Source of the DNA: a virus | Reading direction: 5' to 3' (one strand) | Length of the DNA stretch: 64,000 nucleotides | IMG/VR virus record: IMGVR_UViG_3300035661_000037 | Location: 1 to 64,000 of that record | In this document: piece after piece, positions 19,558-28,318 of the stretch | How the letters are laid out: every line of letters starts with the position of its first letter | Numbering within the stretch: the first letter of the stretch is position 1 | Notes under the pieces: generated by a model | The model's input: the letters and a program-made list of their open reading frames with translations, nothing else | What the model was told of the DNA's origin: nothing | The model's database searches: none | Made by a program: the position numbers and the translations under genes

Positions 19558-21441
19558 TTGAACCTGATAACCCACGACTATGAAAGTTTTTGGTCTGCTA
19601 CACACGATATTAAGAAATGTGGTGGGCCTGTACGCTACATAGCGCACCCTGATACAGAAATTCAATCGTGCGCCATTAAATTTAATGACGAGCCTACATT
19701 TGTAGTATTTGGCGAAGACGAAATACGCAAGGCGCACGCATCGCTGCCCGTAAACAAGTCTATGCTAGTAGCGCATAACAACTCTGGGTTCGATGCGGTA
19801 ATTAGCACCCTGCGATTTGGGCTTAGACCGCAGGCATGGGGCTGTACAGCAGCTATGGCTAGGCCGATATACGCCAAGACTGTAGGTGTCAGTCTACGAG
19901 CCGTTGCAGAGGTTCTAGGGCTTGGGCAGAAGCTATCGCTAGAAGCCACCAATACTAAAGGTAAACGCCTCGCAGACTTTACTCCACAAGAAATTGAGGA
20001 TATGACCGAGTACAATAAAGTAGATACTGACCTGTGCTACGCTATATTTAAAACGCTTGCACCACTTATAGGTAAAAAAGAACTTAAGACTATTGACTAC
20101 ACTATTCGCATGTTCGCGCAACCAAAGTTTACATGCGACATCCAACTTCTTACCTACACACTAGAGCAAGTGCAGAAAGAGAAAGCGGAAACACTAGCTA
20201 GCATTACTAGACAGTTTGGCGCGGCTAGTCCAGAGGATATGAAAAAACTTCTAGCATCTGCGCCAAAGTTCGCAAAGGTATTAGAAGAACTTGGTGTAGA
20301 TGTTCCGTTGAAGATAAGCAAGACAACTGGTAAAGAAACTTTTGCGCTTGCTAAAACAGATCAAGGGTTGCTGTACCTTCAGGAGCACTCCGATGCGAGA
20401 GTACAAGCTGTAGTAGCTGCTAGACTAGATGTTAAGTCAACTATTCTTGAGACCCGTATGCAATCATTTATAGGAAATACTATACGCAGCAAAATACCTA
20501 TGCCGGTTTCATATTGTGGTGCGGATACCACAGGCAGGTGGAGCGGCTTTATCTTCAATCCGCAAAACCTTCCTCGCATAGGTAAAGACCCGAAGCACTC
20601 TGACGCGTTACGCAAGTCGTTACGTGCTCCAGCGGGGAATAAAGTCGTAGTAGCGGATTTGTCTGGTGTGGAATTGCGCGTCAATCACTTCCTGTGGAAA
20701 GTCCAATCTAGTATGGATTTATATAGAGCCGATCCAGAAAAGGCAGATTTGTACAAAGATTTTGCGTCCAGCCTATATGATGTTCCATTCCATGAAGTAA
20801 CTAAAAACCAGAGAGCAATAGGAAAAGTTTCTCATCTCGGATTAGGATTTGGCGCAGGTGCTGCGGCGTTTCAGCGCGTTGCTAAACTTATGGGAGGTGT
20901 AGATATTACGCTTGACGAATCCAAGAAGATAGTAGACAAGTGGCGGGAGCAGTACCGCGATATTGTAGCTGGTTGGAAGTCCTTCGATAGCGCAATAATA
21001 TCAATAGCATCTGGGGAAGAACGCCCGATAGACTCAGACGGCCTATGCACAACCTATAAAGGTATGGTGAGGCTTCCATCTGGGAGGTTCATACGTTACC
21101 CACATCTGCGTAGAGATAGTAACGAGGAAGGTCGCCAGCAGTGGTACTACGGTGAAGGACGACACAAGGCTACCCTATATGGCGGCAAGGGCGTAGAGAA
21201 CCTAGTACAGGCGATAGCAAGAGATATTATGAATGACATAAACCTGAAGTTTATTAAAGAGACAGGTAACTATCCAGCGTTGCTGGTGCATGACGAGACA
21301 GTTCTTATATCCCCAGAAGATAAGGCAGAAGAACACCTGCGGATTCTGCAAGACATTATGCGGTCACCACCAGACTGGTGGAAAGATATAGTGCTATGGT
21401 CGGAAGGCGACATTGCGGATTGCTACGGAGATGCTAAATAG
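19558..21441 (+). CDS. Family A DNA polymerase with 3'-5' exonuclease
   Basis: TTG start at 19558 with TTGGAGG upstream. The 627-residue protein has a DEDD exonuclease domain (HDYES, Asp7/Glu9; AHNNSGFD; YNKVDTDLCYAIF) and a polymerase domain with motif A VVADLSGVELRVNHF (about 363-377), motif B KNQRAIGKVSHLGLGFGAG (from 418, the O-helix) and motif C LLVHDETVL (about 575-583). There is no 5'-3' nuclease domain, as usual for phage replicative PolA enzymes. With the ligase, helicases and prim-pol protein encoded downstream it forms the phage replisome. Confidence 0.95.
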   Translation: MNLITHDYESFWSATHDIKKCGGPVRYIAHPDTEIQSCAIKFNDEPTFVVFGEDEIRKAHASLPVNKSMLVAHNNSGFDAVISTLRFGLRPQAWGCTAAMARPIYAKTVGVSLRAVAEVLGLGQKLSLEATNTKGKRLADFTPQEIEDMTEYNKVDTDLCYAIFKTLAPLIGKKELKTIDYTIRMFAQPKFTCDIQLLTYTLEQVQKEKAETLASITRQFGAASPEDMKKLLASAPKFAKVLEELGVDVPLKISKTTGKETFALAKTDQGLLYLQEHSDARVQAVVAARLDVKSTILETRMQSFIGNTIRSKIPMPVSYCGADTTGRWSGFIFNPQNLPRIGKDPKHSDALRKSLRAPAGNKVVVADLSGVELRVNHFLWKVQSSMDLYRADPEKADLYKDFASSLYDVPFHEVTKNQRAIGKVSHLGLGFGAGAAAFQRVAKLMGGVDITLDESKKIVDKWREQYRDIVAGWKSFDSAIISIASGEERPIDSDGLCTTYKGMVRLPSGRFIRYPHLRRDSNEEGRQQWYYGEGRHKATLYGGKGVENLVQAIARDIMNDINLKFIKETGNYPALLVHDETVLISPEDKAEEHLRILQDIMRSPPDWWKDIVLWSEGDIADCYGDAK

Positions 21442-21444
21442 TAG

Positions 21445-21473
21445 TTGACCGCCAAACAAACATAAAGTATAAT
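21445..21473 (+). promoter_or_regulatory. Early promoter, GAACT-leader family
   Basis: TTGACC (21445-21450) and TATAAT (21468-21473), 17-base spacer, then GATCGAACTGAAATTAATTA. It drives the small-gene group starting at 21507. Confidence 0.82.
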
Positions 21474-21506
21474 GATCGAACTGAAATTAATTAATGGAGG
21501 TTTGAG

Positions 21507-21740
21507 ATGGAAAACCCTTGGGAACAAGAACGAATTATAAAAGAAGCTAGTGAAATTGCTAAACATAATGGATTTCGACTTGAGAATCACCGTAACTATT
21601 TTGGCAAAGTAAGCCTAGTTGCTGAAAAGTCACCTTACACTAAGGACACTGTCATAGCATCTTTTGACAACTGGCGAGACTTGATTGTATTCATGTCAGG
21701 TTACGAAGCGCATGAATTTGAGAGGGGTAATACGAAATGA
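21507..21740 (+). CDS. Hypothetical protein, 77 aa
   Basis: A 77-residue soluble protein (begins MENPWEQERIIKEASEIAKH) with an N-terminal helix and strand-like HRNYFGKVSLVAEKS. AATGGAGG gives a strong ribosome binding site. It overlaps the next gene by ATGA. Length and lack of motifs do not allow assignment. Confidence 0.7.
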   Translation: MENPWEQERIIKEASEIAKHNGFRLENHRNYFGKVSLVAEKSPYTKDTVIASFDNWRDLIVFMSGYEAHEFERGNTK

Positions 21741-21943
21741 TCTGCCCTAACTGCGGCTATAAAGATATAACCTATGTGGATGATGGTGATATAGAAGGTT
21801 ATCTAGGAAACTTCTATACACTGCCTATCGAAATGGCTCAAGCGCCAACCAAGCACTCAAGATACTCGAAAAAGATAGTAAGAGTATTTGGGTGTCCTGA
21901 ATGCAATAGTCTATTTATGGCGGAGGTTTTAGATGACTACTAG
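21737..21943 (+). CDS. Zinc-ribbon protein, 68 aa
   Basis: A 68-residue protein with CPNCGYKD at residues 3-6 and GCPECNSLF near residues 52-58, enclosing a 45-residue insert; these four Cys would bind one zinc. It overlaps the genes on both sides. Small zinc ribbons like this are common in phage early regions and usually of unknown function. Confidence 0.7.
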   Translation: MICPNCGYKDITYVDDGDIEGYLGNFYTLPIEMAQAPTKHSRYSKKIVRVFGCPECNSLFMAEVLDDY

Positions 21944-22046
21944 CGAAACCAAACACACAACAAAAGACGGCTGGTGGCTATGCCCGTATTGCTTTGATAT
22001 ACACCAAGAAAATGTACAATGCTGCGGGGGAATGCATCTAGAATAG
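21933..22046 (+). CDS. Small Cys-rich protein, 37 aa
   Basis: A 37-codon ORF with a very good CGGAGG ribosome binding site inside the end of the zinc-ribbon gene. The product has WWLCPYCFDIH and VQCCGGMH, so two Cys pairs may bind zinc. Its position, coupling and Cys pattern match the neighbouring zinc-ribbon gene. Confidence 0.55.
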   Translation: MTTSETKHTTKDGWWLCPYCFDIHQENVQCCGGMHLE

Positions 22047-22065
22047 GTTACCGAGGAGGCAGAAA

Positions 22066-22266
22066 ATGATTAATACAATACTGAACAAACTAAAAATCGC
22101 TGCAGGCGTCACCGGTATAATTATAGTGGTGGTACTTCTACTATGTATCGCACCGTGGCTGCTATTCTGGACAATTGAAACACTTTTCGGCTACCATATC
22201 GAGTTCACATTTTGGACATGGTTGGCAGCTATTGTAGGACTATCCTTAATAAGGGGCGTGAAATGA
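22066..22266 (+). CDS. Two-TM membrane protein, 66 aa
   Basis: A 66-residue protein with hydrophobic segments at about residues 13-37 (GVTGIIIVVVLLLCIAPWLL) and 45-60, and a short charged N-terminus. GAGGAGG precedes the start. It overlaps the next gene by ATGA. Small inner-membrane protein of unknown role. Confidence 0.7.
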   Translation: MINTILNKLKIAAGVTGIIIVVVLLLCIAPWLLFWTIETLFGYHIEFTFWTWLAAIVGLSLIRGVK

Positions 22267-22664
22267 ATATTTTTAAAATTGTACTGCTAAGTTTTATCTT
22301 TTTTGCAAATTCTGTTATGGCTGATGATGGAGACCCAGATTTTTCAGCGTTCTCTAAATATACGTTGAGCGCTAAAGAGGTAGCTGCGCTTAAGAAAATT
22401 GTTGGTAGGCAAATGAAAGACCCAAAAAGCGTCGTATTTTTAGACGATACAATTAGAGTGATGATTCACAAAAAAGATAATGTTATTGGTGGATGTATTC
22501 AGTTCAACGCTAAAAATAGTTACGGCGGCTATGACAACCCATCGGTAGCTGCTTTTTTCACACCTAAGAATAGGGTTGATCTAGCAATGGTATTAGTTCT
22601 TGAAAATAAAGATGCCGCAGAACTAGAATCGTGTGTTAAGCAATATGCGTTATGGAGTAAGTAA
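22263..22664 (+). CDS. Secreted (periplasmic) protein, 133 aa
   Basis: The ATG at 22263 is chosen because it overlaps the previous stop and opens a clear signal peptide (residues 1-21, MNIFKIVLLSFIFFANSVMA); an upstream extension to 22212 would ruin it. The mature part contains VGRQMKDPKSVVFLD and GGCIQFNAKNSYGGYDNPS, matching small exported phage/bacterial proteins with the DPxSxxF...CGxVNAKNSYGGY pattern. Two Cys could form a disulfide in the periplasm. Function of the family is unknown. Confidence 0.75.
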   Translation: MNIFKIVLLSFIFFANSVMADDGDPDFSAFSKYTLSAKEVAALKKIVGRQMKDPKSVVFLDDTIRVMIHKKDNVIGGCIQFNAKNSYGGYDNPSVAAFFTPKNRVDLAMVLVLENKDAAELESCVKQYALWSK

Positions 22665-22666
22665 TT

Positions 22667-22831
22667 ATGAACGCCCCGTCAACCATAGGTTTGATCGTAT
22701 CCACAGCATGTATCGGCATATCAACCTACCTACTGACCGCCGGACACATGAGCTTTACACAGCAACTACTCGTATTCTTGTTGGGTATTAACTGCGTAGT
22801 ATCTGCTACCATCATTGCGATCATGTTGTGA
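22667..22831 (+). CDS. Two-TM membrane protein, 54 aa
   Basis: A 54-codon ORF two bases after the secreted protein gene. Residues about 5-23 and 31-53 are hydrophobic, with a polar turn (AGHMSFTQQ) between them. There is no strong ribosome binding site, but its stop overlaps the GTG start of the next gene (GTGA), which suggests coupled translation. Confidence 0.6.
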   Translation: MNAPSTIGLIVSTACIGISTYLLTAGHMSFTQQLLVFLLGINCVVSATIIAIML

Positions 22832-23577
22832 AACTTCATATACTTAGCGATCTACACCTAGAGTTTTCAGATTTTATACCACCTAAAACAGACGCAGATG
22901 TCGTCGTGCTGGCGGGGGATATAGGTAAGTCGATACAAGGTCTTGTATGGGCACGTAAGGTATTCCCTGAGAAAGAGATAGTCTATGTGGCCGGTAATCA
23001 CGAGTATTATGGCATCGATATTTCAGAAACTAACTTATCTATGCGCATCACAGCTATTGAACTAGGTATTCACCTACTCGAAAACCGTTCAGTAATTATA
23101 GGCGGAACTAGGTTCATTGGAGCAACGCTATGGACTGATTTTAGACTGTTTGGGTATGATTCCGAAGAACAGGCACTACAAGTAGGGCAACGAGGGCTAA
23201 ACGACTTTAGGATAATACGCGACGATAGTAATATATTTACAGCCAAAAAGTCACAAGAGTTACATGAGATATCAATCAAGTATCTGAAGCACGAACTATC
23301 GCAGCCATTCAGTGGAAATACCGTAGTAGTTACACACCACCTACCATCTAAGTTATCAGTTGCTGACAGATTTAAGCATGATTTATTGTCTTGCTGCTTT
23401 GCGTCCAACTGTGACGACTTGTTTGGTCGTATGGATCTGTGGGTTCATGGACATACTCACGACAACATGGACTACGTTTCAGAAGGTACGCGAGTAGTTT
23501 GTAACCCTCGTGGATATGTTACAAGGTCTGGTACAGAGAATAAACAGTTTAATGAAGGGTTGGTGATTGAGTTATGA
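22828..23577 (+). CDS. Calcineurin-like metallophosphoesterase
   Basis: GTG start at 22828. The 249-residue protein has the full motif set: HILSDLHLEF, VLAGDIG, VAGNHEYYG (GNHE variant), VVTHHLPS and WVHGHTHDNMD. A metal-dependent phosphatase or phosphodiesterase in the cytoplasm; no close relation to the enzyme at 18047 is evident beyond the fold. It overlaps the nuclease gene downstream (ATGA), which suggests a role in nucleic-acid metabolism. Confidence 0.9.
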   Translation: MKLHILSDLHLEFSDFIPPKTDADVVVLAGDIGKSIQGLVWARKVFPEKEIVYVAGNHEYYGIDISETNLSMRITAIELGIHLLENRSVIIGGTRFIGATLWTDFRLFGYDSEEQALQVGQRGLNDFRIIRDDSNIFTAKKSQELHEISIKYLKHELSQPFSGNTVVVTHHLPSKLSVADRFKHDLLSCCFASNCDDLFGRMDLWVHGHTHDNMDYVSEGTRVVCNPRGYVTRSGTENKQFNEGLVIEL

Positions 23578-24269
23578 GCTACGAAGATTTTAAACTATAC
23601 CCAGCTTCCTTCTCGAAACTAAACAAGTTTGATACCTGCCCTAGGCAGTTTGAGAGTCAGTATATCCGAAAAGATATTCAGTTTGTCAGCAGCCCAGCGA
23701 CTGAATGGGGTAGTGCGGTTCACGAGGCATTTGATAACCGCTTCAAGACTGGGGAAGAACTAACTGGTCGCTTCGAGAGTTATGAACAGTATGCACGAAT
23801 CCTAGATGCCCAGGCTGTCGGCGCAAGGCTTGAGAGTGAGTACGAGCTAGTTGTTGACATTGATGGTAATCGTTTGGCTTGGGATGACCCAGCAGCACAT
23901 ATGCGAGGGCGCATTGACGTAGCCATATTCTATCCAGACGGGCGGATGCTTATCGCCGATCATAAAACAGGTAACCGCAGGGTAAATGACGAACTGGAAT
24001 TTTTCGCGTTACTTAGCTTCAAGTTGCATCCAGAAGTGCAGCGAATTAAGACTGTGTTCTTATGGTATAAAACAGGTGACAAGCCAGACGTAAAGTTTTA
24101 TACTCGTGAAGATTTACCTGAAATTGAAGCGAAGTTCGCAGCGAAATGTGCTACAATTGAAAATGCTTTAGAGTTTGATAAGTTCCCAATGAAAGTTTCT
24201 GGACTATGTAAAAATTTTTGCGGTTCCAGATCGTGTAATAGATCCGGTGCATACGTTAAAATGTTTTGA
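23574..24269 (+). CDS. PD-(D/E)XK exonuclease, Cas4/RecB-like
   Basis: A 231-residue nuclease with SFSKLNKFDTCPRQFESQY (first Cys of a possible 4Fe-4S cluster), EWGSAVHEAFD, the catalytic GRIDVAIFY...LIADHKTG (D-x-K, around residues 120-137), and a C-terminal Cys group CKNFCGSRSC. This is the layout of Cas4/AddB-type phage exonucleases, which resect DNA ends for recombination and replication. It is embedded among replication genes. Both the nuclease core and the Cys set appear intact. Confidence 0.88.
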   Translation: MSYEDFKLYPASFSKLNKFDTCPRQFESQYIRKDIQFVSSPATEWGSAVHEAFDNRFKTGEELTGRFESYEQYARILDAQAVGARLESEYELVVDIDGNRLAWDDPAAHMRGRIDVAIFYPDGRMLIADHKTGNRRVNDELEFFALLSFKLHPEVQRIKTVFLWYKTGDKPDVKFYTREDLPEIEAKFAAKCATIENALEFDKFPMKVSGLCKNFCGSRSCNRSGAYVKMF

Positions 24270-24279
24270 AAGGTAGATA

Positions 24280-24846
24280 ATGCAAAATATCATGTTATAT
24301 TTAGAAACACTAGGAAACAGCGCAAACTCAGTAATCATCGCTATTGGAGCTGTGAAGTTTGATAGCACCGGACTTGGTGAAGAGTTTTACGAAGTAATAG
24401 ATGCAGAAAGCTGTGTTCAGGACGGGCTTACTATGGAGGCGTCTACGGCTATGTGGTGGATGCAGCAATCCGACGAAGCACGTTGGGCGTTTAAACGCAG
24501 TGGCGTAACCCTCCCCCAAGTACTAGAGAAGTTTGTGAAGTTCTGCGGTTGTGACACAATCAGGATTAACGCAGACATGCGTCGCGTTGTAGACACAACT
24601 GAAAATATGAAAATCTGGGGCAATGGTGCAAGTTTCGACAACACTATCTTGAGCAATGCATACCGCAAGACGAGTATTAAACAGCCTTGGGCGTTCTGGA
24701 ATGACCGTTGCTACCGCACAATGAAATCCCTGTACCCACAAGTTGTTATGGCTCGTCAGGGGACATACCATAACGCCTTAGATGATGCTAAAAGTCAGGC
24801 GGCACACATGGTTGAAATCGCTAAAGTGGCAGGTGTAACACTATGA
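24280..24846 (+). CDS. DEDD 3'-5' exonuclease-like, first Asp replaced
   Basis: A 188-residue protein of the phage 3'-5' exonuclease family (DexA/Rv2179c-like): MLYLETLGN, VIIAIGAVKFD, MKIWGNGASFDNTIL and the H-x-A-x-D motif YHNALDDAKSQA. In motif I the usual D-L-E reads Y-L-E (Tyr7; codon TAT where GAT is expected), so one of the metal-binding Asp residues is missing. The enzyme may be inactive, or a sequencing error or single mutation is present. It overlaps the next gene. Confidence 0.85.
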   Translation: MQNIMLYLETLGNSANSVIIAIGAVKFDSTGLGEEFYEVIDAESCVQDGLTMEASTAMWWMQQSDEARWAFKRSGVTLPQVLEKFVKFCGCDTIRINADMRRVVDTTENMKIWGNGASFDNTILSNAYRKTSIKQPWAFWNDRCYRTMKSLYPQVVMARQGTYHNALDDAKSQAAHMVEIAKVAGVTL

Positions 24847-25142
24847 CCAAACTAGACCTACTAAAAGAATTAAGAACACTGCAAAAAGCCGAAGACACCT
24901 ACATAGGCGCGCTACCATCCGATATCGTTGCTGCATTCTACGACAATGAGTACACTAACTCATTACAGAAGGCTAACTCGCTCCTGATGGTTCCGGCGTT
25001 TGGGGATTTGGCTGAGGAGGCCACATATTTCTTGTGGGAGTGGAGGCCGGGGTATAGTATCACCGAGGCTGATGGTACTGAATGGCCTATGAAGTCCGAA
25101 GAAGAATTTTATGTATATTTCCAGAAACAATGCGACAACTGA
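24843..25142 (+). CDS. Hypothetical protein, 99 aa
   Basis: A 99-residue acidic protein, begins MTKLDLLKELRTLQKAEDTY, with Trp-rich FLWEWRPGYSITEADGTEW in the second half. ATGA overlap with the exonuclease gene suggests coupling. No family is recognised, and no membrane segment is present. Confidence 0.7.
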   Translation: MTKLDLLKELRTLQKAEDTYIGALPSDIVAAFYDNEYTNSLQKANSLLMVPAFGDLAEEATYFLWEWRPGYSITEADGTEWPMKSEEEFYVYFQKQCDN

Positions 25143-25155
25143 GTAATATTTTTCA

Positions 25156-26730
25156 ATGACAATCCAAATCGATCGAAAAAGTAAGTCACTAATTCTGCCT
25201 ATTGGTATGAAAGAATTCGTGAGCGATCTAAAACACAAAGTTATTGAGGATTGTGGGAAGTCGTTCGTGGCAGTGAAATACGATCTAAATTCATACAAAA
25301 AACTTAAAGATTGTGGGCTAGACATACCACATCCGATAGACACGATATACGACTGGCCGAAACTCGCTAATCGCTACGACCCTATGCCACATCAAAAAGT
25401 GGCTGCTAGGTTTATGGTTGATAACAAACGTTGCTTCAATCTATCAGAGCCTAGAACGGGCAAGACATTCAGTATCATGCTGGCTTTTGATTACCTTAGA
25501 AAATCTGGGCAAGCTCGCCGGATGGTAATCTATTCAACACTGTCCACAGTTACAACAGTATGGCAGCAGATCGTTTGGGAGTCATTTCAAGACTACACCT
25601 GCGGGGTTATCCACGGGGGTAAAGAAAAGATTGAAGAGATGCTATCATATAATTTTGACGTACTCGTTATAAACCACGACGGCTGCAAGAACAAAGCTAT
25701 TCAGAAATATATTCAGGAGGCAAAAGACATTGACATAATCGCATGGGACGAGGCCGATGTTTTGTCCAGCGCTCAAAGTGCCATGTGGAAGACCTTCAGA
25801 GATTCTATAAAGCCACAGCATCGTTTGATACTTGCTACGGGCACACCAACTGGGGAGAACCCGCTATCAGCTTTCGCGCTTACAAAACTCGTGTCGCCAG
25901 ACAATATTCCTAAATACTTCGGTGCTTGGCGAAATATGGTGATGTATCAGATCAGCCAGTTCACGTATAAAGCTCGAAAAGAAGCTAATACACTTGTACA
26001 CAAGGCGATGCAACCCGCAATCTGTTTTAGAAAAAGTGAGGTATTAACCCTACCAGAACTAACAAACGTTCGTATCGAATGTGAGTTGAGTGCAGAGCAG
26101 AAAAAGATGTATGACAGTATGCGAAAAGACATGCTGATGGAACACTCATCTGGTGATAAAGTTTTAGCATTGTCAGCAAGCGATAAAGTTTTGAAACTGC
26201 TCCAAATTGGTCTAGGGGCATATCGCACAGGTGAAAAAGAATATCAGGAACTCGACTGCCAGCCACGAATCGACGCGATTATGGAATGTATTGGAAAGAC
26301 ACCTCAAAAAAGTATTGTGTTCTGCCCATTCCGAGGGGCAATGGCGTTGTATTACCGAGAGATAGGCAAGCACTATAGCTGTGAAATGGTTAATGGTGAC
26401 ACGTCAAAGAAAGAACGCGATAGGATATTTACAGAGTTCCAAAACTCTAGCGAACCACACGTACTTTTAGCACACCCACAAATATGTGCACACGGGCTTG
26501 AGATGGCTGCGGCGGACACAATAATCTGGGCAGCACCTAGTCAGCGAGGACTACACTTCTTGCAAGCTAACGAAAGGATAGCATCGGCATTGCAGAAGCA
26601 CCCCATGACGATATTCTATATTGGCGCAACACCTATTGAGTGGAAACGCTTTGATAGTTTGATAGCTAAACGCGATGACCAGTCAGCGCTGCTTGATTTA
26701 TATAAAGAGATTCTTGCAGATAGAGTATAA
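25156..26730 (+). CDS. SNF2-like DEAD-box helicase
   Basis: A 524-residue superfamily 2 ATPase. It has a Q-like PMPHQKVAARFMV, Walker A SEPRTGKT (Lys103), VIYSTLSTVTTVWQQ (motif Ia), DEAD (residues 198-201), motif III ATGTPTGENP, and in the second RecA domain SIVFCPFRGAMALYY, GDTSKKERDRIF, ANERIAS near motif VI. The arrangement matches phage SNF2/UvsW-type helicases that remodel branched DNA. There is no strong ribosome binding site; the start is 13 bases after the previous stop. Role: recombination-dependent replication or origin melting (inferred). Confidence 0.9.
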   Translation: MTIQIDRKSKSLILPIGMKEFVSDLKHKVIEDCGKSFVAVKYDLNSYKKLKDCGLDIPHPIDTIYDWPKLANRYDPMPHQKVAARFMVDNKRCFNLSEPRTGKTFSIMLAFDYLRKSGQARRMVIYSTLSTVTTVWQQIVWESFQDYTCGVIHGGKEKIEEMLSYNFDVLVINHDGCKNKAIQKYIQEAKDIDIIAWDEADVLSSAQSAMWKTFRDSIKPQHRLILATGTPTGENPLSAFALTKLVSPDNIPKYFGAWRNMVMYQISQFTYKARKEANTLVHKAMQPAICFRKSEVLTLPELTNVRIECELSAEQKKMYDSMRKDMLMEHSSGDKVLALSASDKVLKLLQIGLGAYRTGEKEYQELDCQPRIDAIMECIGKTPQKSIVFCPFRGAMALYYREIGKHYSCEMVNGDTSKKERDRIFTEFQNSSEPHVLLAHPQICAHGLEMAAADTIIWAAPSQRGLHFLQANERIASALQKHPMTIFYIGATPIEWKRFDSLIAKRDDQSALLDLYKEILADRV

Positions 26731-26731
26731 T
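26726..26731 (+). promoter_or_regulatory. Weak promoter, GAACT-leader family
   Basis: TATAAT (26726-26731) spans the end of the helicase gene and is followed by ATCAGAACTAAATTAAAG, like the other leaders of this family. The expected -35 position reads TAAAGA, a poor match, so activity may need an activator or be low. Confidence 0.45.
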
Positions 26732-26760
26732 ATCAGAACTAAATTAAAGAGCCCCTAAAA

Positions 26761-27027
26761 ATGTTAAAACCTATCTGGAAACAGGAACTGAAAATCACAG
26801 GTGAGCAGTTCGTAGAGTTACCACAAGGTTTGGAACTACTTACAGTGCAGATCCAAAATGGAAGCCCTCAGTTGTGGTTTAAGTGCGACCCTAACACACC
26901 CAAGATACTTAGGCGCATCCGAATCTATGGTACGGGTGTACCCGTATCTTTGGCAGATGAGCAGTACCTAGCAACGTTTCAGATTGCTGATGGTCAGCTT
27001 GTATTTCATGTATTTGTAGGAGTTTAA
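26761..27027 (+). CDS. DUF7352-like protein, 88 aa
   Basis: An 88-residue protein matching the small phage/bacterial DUF7352 pattern: PIWKQELKITGEQFVELPQG, VQIQNGSPQLWFKCDPN, RIRIYGTGVPV and QLVFHVFVG. The fold should be an all-beta domain. Its stop is immediately followed by the ligase start, implying co-translation. Biological role unknown. Confidence 0.75.
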   Translation: MLKPIWKQELKITGEQFVELPQGLELLTVQIQNGSPQLWFKCDPNTPKILRRIRIYGTGVPVSLADEQYLATFQIADGQLVFHVFVGV

Positions 27028-27915
27028 ATGTTCAAACCAATGTTAGCTTGTACTATCGAGGATGTATCAACCATTGCATTCCCAGTAATTACCTCGGCCA
27101 AATTAGATGGGCAAAGATGCCTGTGCCACAGTAATAAGGCTGTGTCACGTAACTTGAAACCTATCCGCAATACTTATGTTCGAGAGCAACTGGAAGCCAA
27201 CATGGACGTTCTTAACGGCTTTGATGGCGAACTGTGTTTACAAGACCTGACAGCGAAATTTAACCAAGTGTCGTCAGCCTTGAGCACCTACGATGGTCAG
27301 CCAAAGTTCTCATACGTTATTTTCGACTACCACGCGGAACCTTACGCAAACTATCACACGCGGTTCCTAAACAAACTTGACCAAAAGTTTCCAAATTTTG
27401 TAGTAGTTGTGCCGATGCTTATTGTTAATAATGTTGAAGAACTCATGGCGCAACACGCCGCATGGACTGAACTAGGCTTTGAAGGCACTATGTGCAGACG
27501 CTTCGATGGTAAGGATTCCTACAAGATGGGTAGGGTGACAGCATCGCAAGGATACTTGGGCAAGATCAAAGATTTCGCGGACGACGAAGGTCGCGTAGTG
27601 GGGTTTACTGAACGCCTTGAGAACCAGAACGAAGCAACCAAAGATAACTTAGGGCATACGCACCGTTCATCGCACATCAGCAACATGGTCGGTCGTGGAG
27701 ACTTAGGGGCGATAGTTGTCAAGTCAGATAAGTTTCACGAACCATTCTCAATAGGCTCGGGTTTTGATGACGAACAGCGATTTAACATCTACGAAAATCA
27801 GTCAGAATATCTTGGGAAGTTAGTCAAGTTTCGCCACCAACCTAGTGGCGCCAAAGAAGGTGGTAGCCCTCGTTTCCCGACTTTTAGTGGCTGGCGAGAC
27901 GAGGATGATGTTTAA
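27028..27915 (+). CDS. ATP-dependent DNA ligase
   Basis: A 295-residue ligase with the adenylation motif I SAKLDGQR (nucleophile Lys25), motif III FDGELCL, motif IV EGTMCRRF, motif V YLGKIKDF and an OB-fold part (GAIVVKSDKFHEPFSIGSGF ... LVKFRHQPSGAK with motif VI-like basic residues). It joins nicks in phage DNA using ATP, acting with the polymerase of this region. Length is typical of small phage ligases without extra domains. The start directly abuts the DUF7352 gene. Confidence 0.93.
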   Translation: MFKPMLACTIEDVSTIAFPVITSAKLDGQRCLCHSNKAVSRNLKPIRNTYVREQLEANMDVLNGFDGELCLQDLTAKFNQVSSALSTYDGQPKFSYVIFDYHAEPYANYHTRFLNKLDQKFPNFVVVVPMLIVNNVEELMAQHAAWTELGFEGTMCRRFDGKDSYKMGRVTASQGYLGKIKDFADDEGRVVGFTERLENQNEATKDNLGHTHRSSHISNMVGRGDLGAIVVKSDKFHEPFSIGSGFDDEQRFNIYENQSEYLGKLVKFRHQPSGAKEGGSPRFPTFSGWRDEDDV

Positions 27916-27918
27916 CAC

Positions 27919-27947
27919 TTGACAAAGGTATTAAACTCTTAGATAAT
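27919..27947 (+). promoter_or_regulatory. Early promoter, GAACT-leader family
   Basis: TTGACA (27919-27924) and GATAAT (27942-27947) with a 17-base spacer, followed by ACTCGAACTGAATTAATAA. It drives the DUF551 gene and probably the DinG-like helicase beyond it. Confidence 0.8.
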
Positions 27948-27981
27948 ACTCGAACTGAATTAATAACCCGAGGAGATATAA

Positions 27982-28218
27982 ATGTGGATTTCTGTAACCG
28001 ACCGTCTTCCAGAGATGATTAAATACGACAACTACTATGCTGAATCGCTACCAGTTATGTGCGTTATTGGAAATGATATCTACCCTACCATATGTATTCT
28101 TACACAATACGAAGACGAGAAGCCCCGCTGGAAGACACATGATAGCGAAGGGTGGGATGTTACTTATGACGTAACTCATTGGGCGCCCTGTCAAGAGCTG
28201 CCGAAACGCACACCATAA
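27982..28218 (+). CDS. DUF551 family protein, 78 aa
   Basis: A 78-residue protein matching DUF551: it starts WISVTDRLPE and ends THWAPCQELPK, with a central W...GWDV segment. Such proteins are widespread in phages and prophages and have no known function. CGAGGAG precedes the start. The 100 bases after it hold a short frame with CPKCKIDNNHC but no start codon, perhaps a gene remnant. Confidence 0.8.
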   Translation: MWISVTDRLPEMIKYDNYYAESLPVMCVIGNDIYPTICILTQYEDEKPRWKTHDSEGWDVTYDVTHWAPCQELPKRTP

Positions 28219-28318
28219 CCCCAAACAGGTTTAAATAAACTAAACCACCGTTCCACCATACTAAACGTAAATGTCCAAAGTGCAAGATTGATAATAACCA
28301 CTGTATAAAGGTGAAGAA

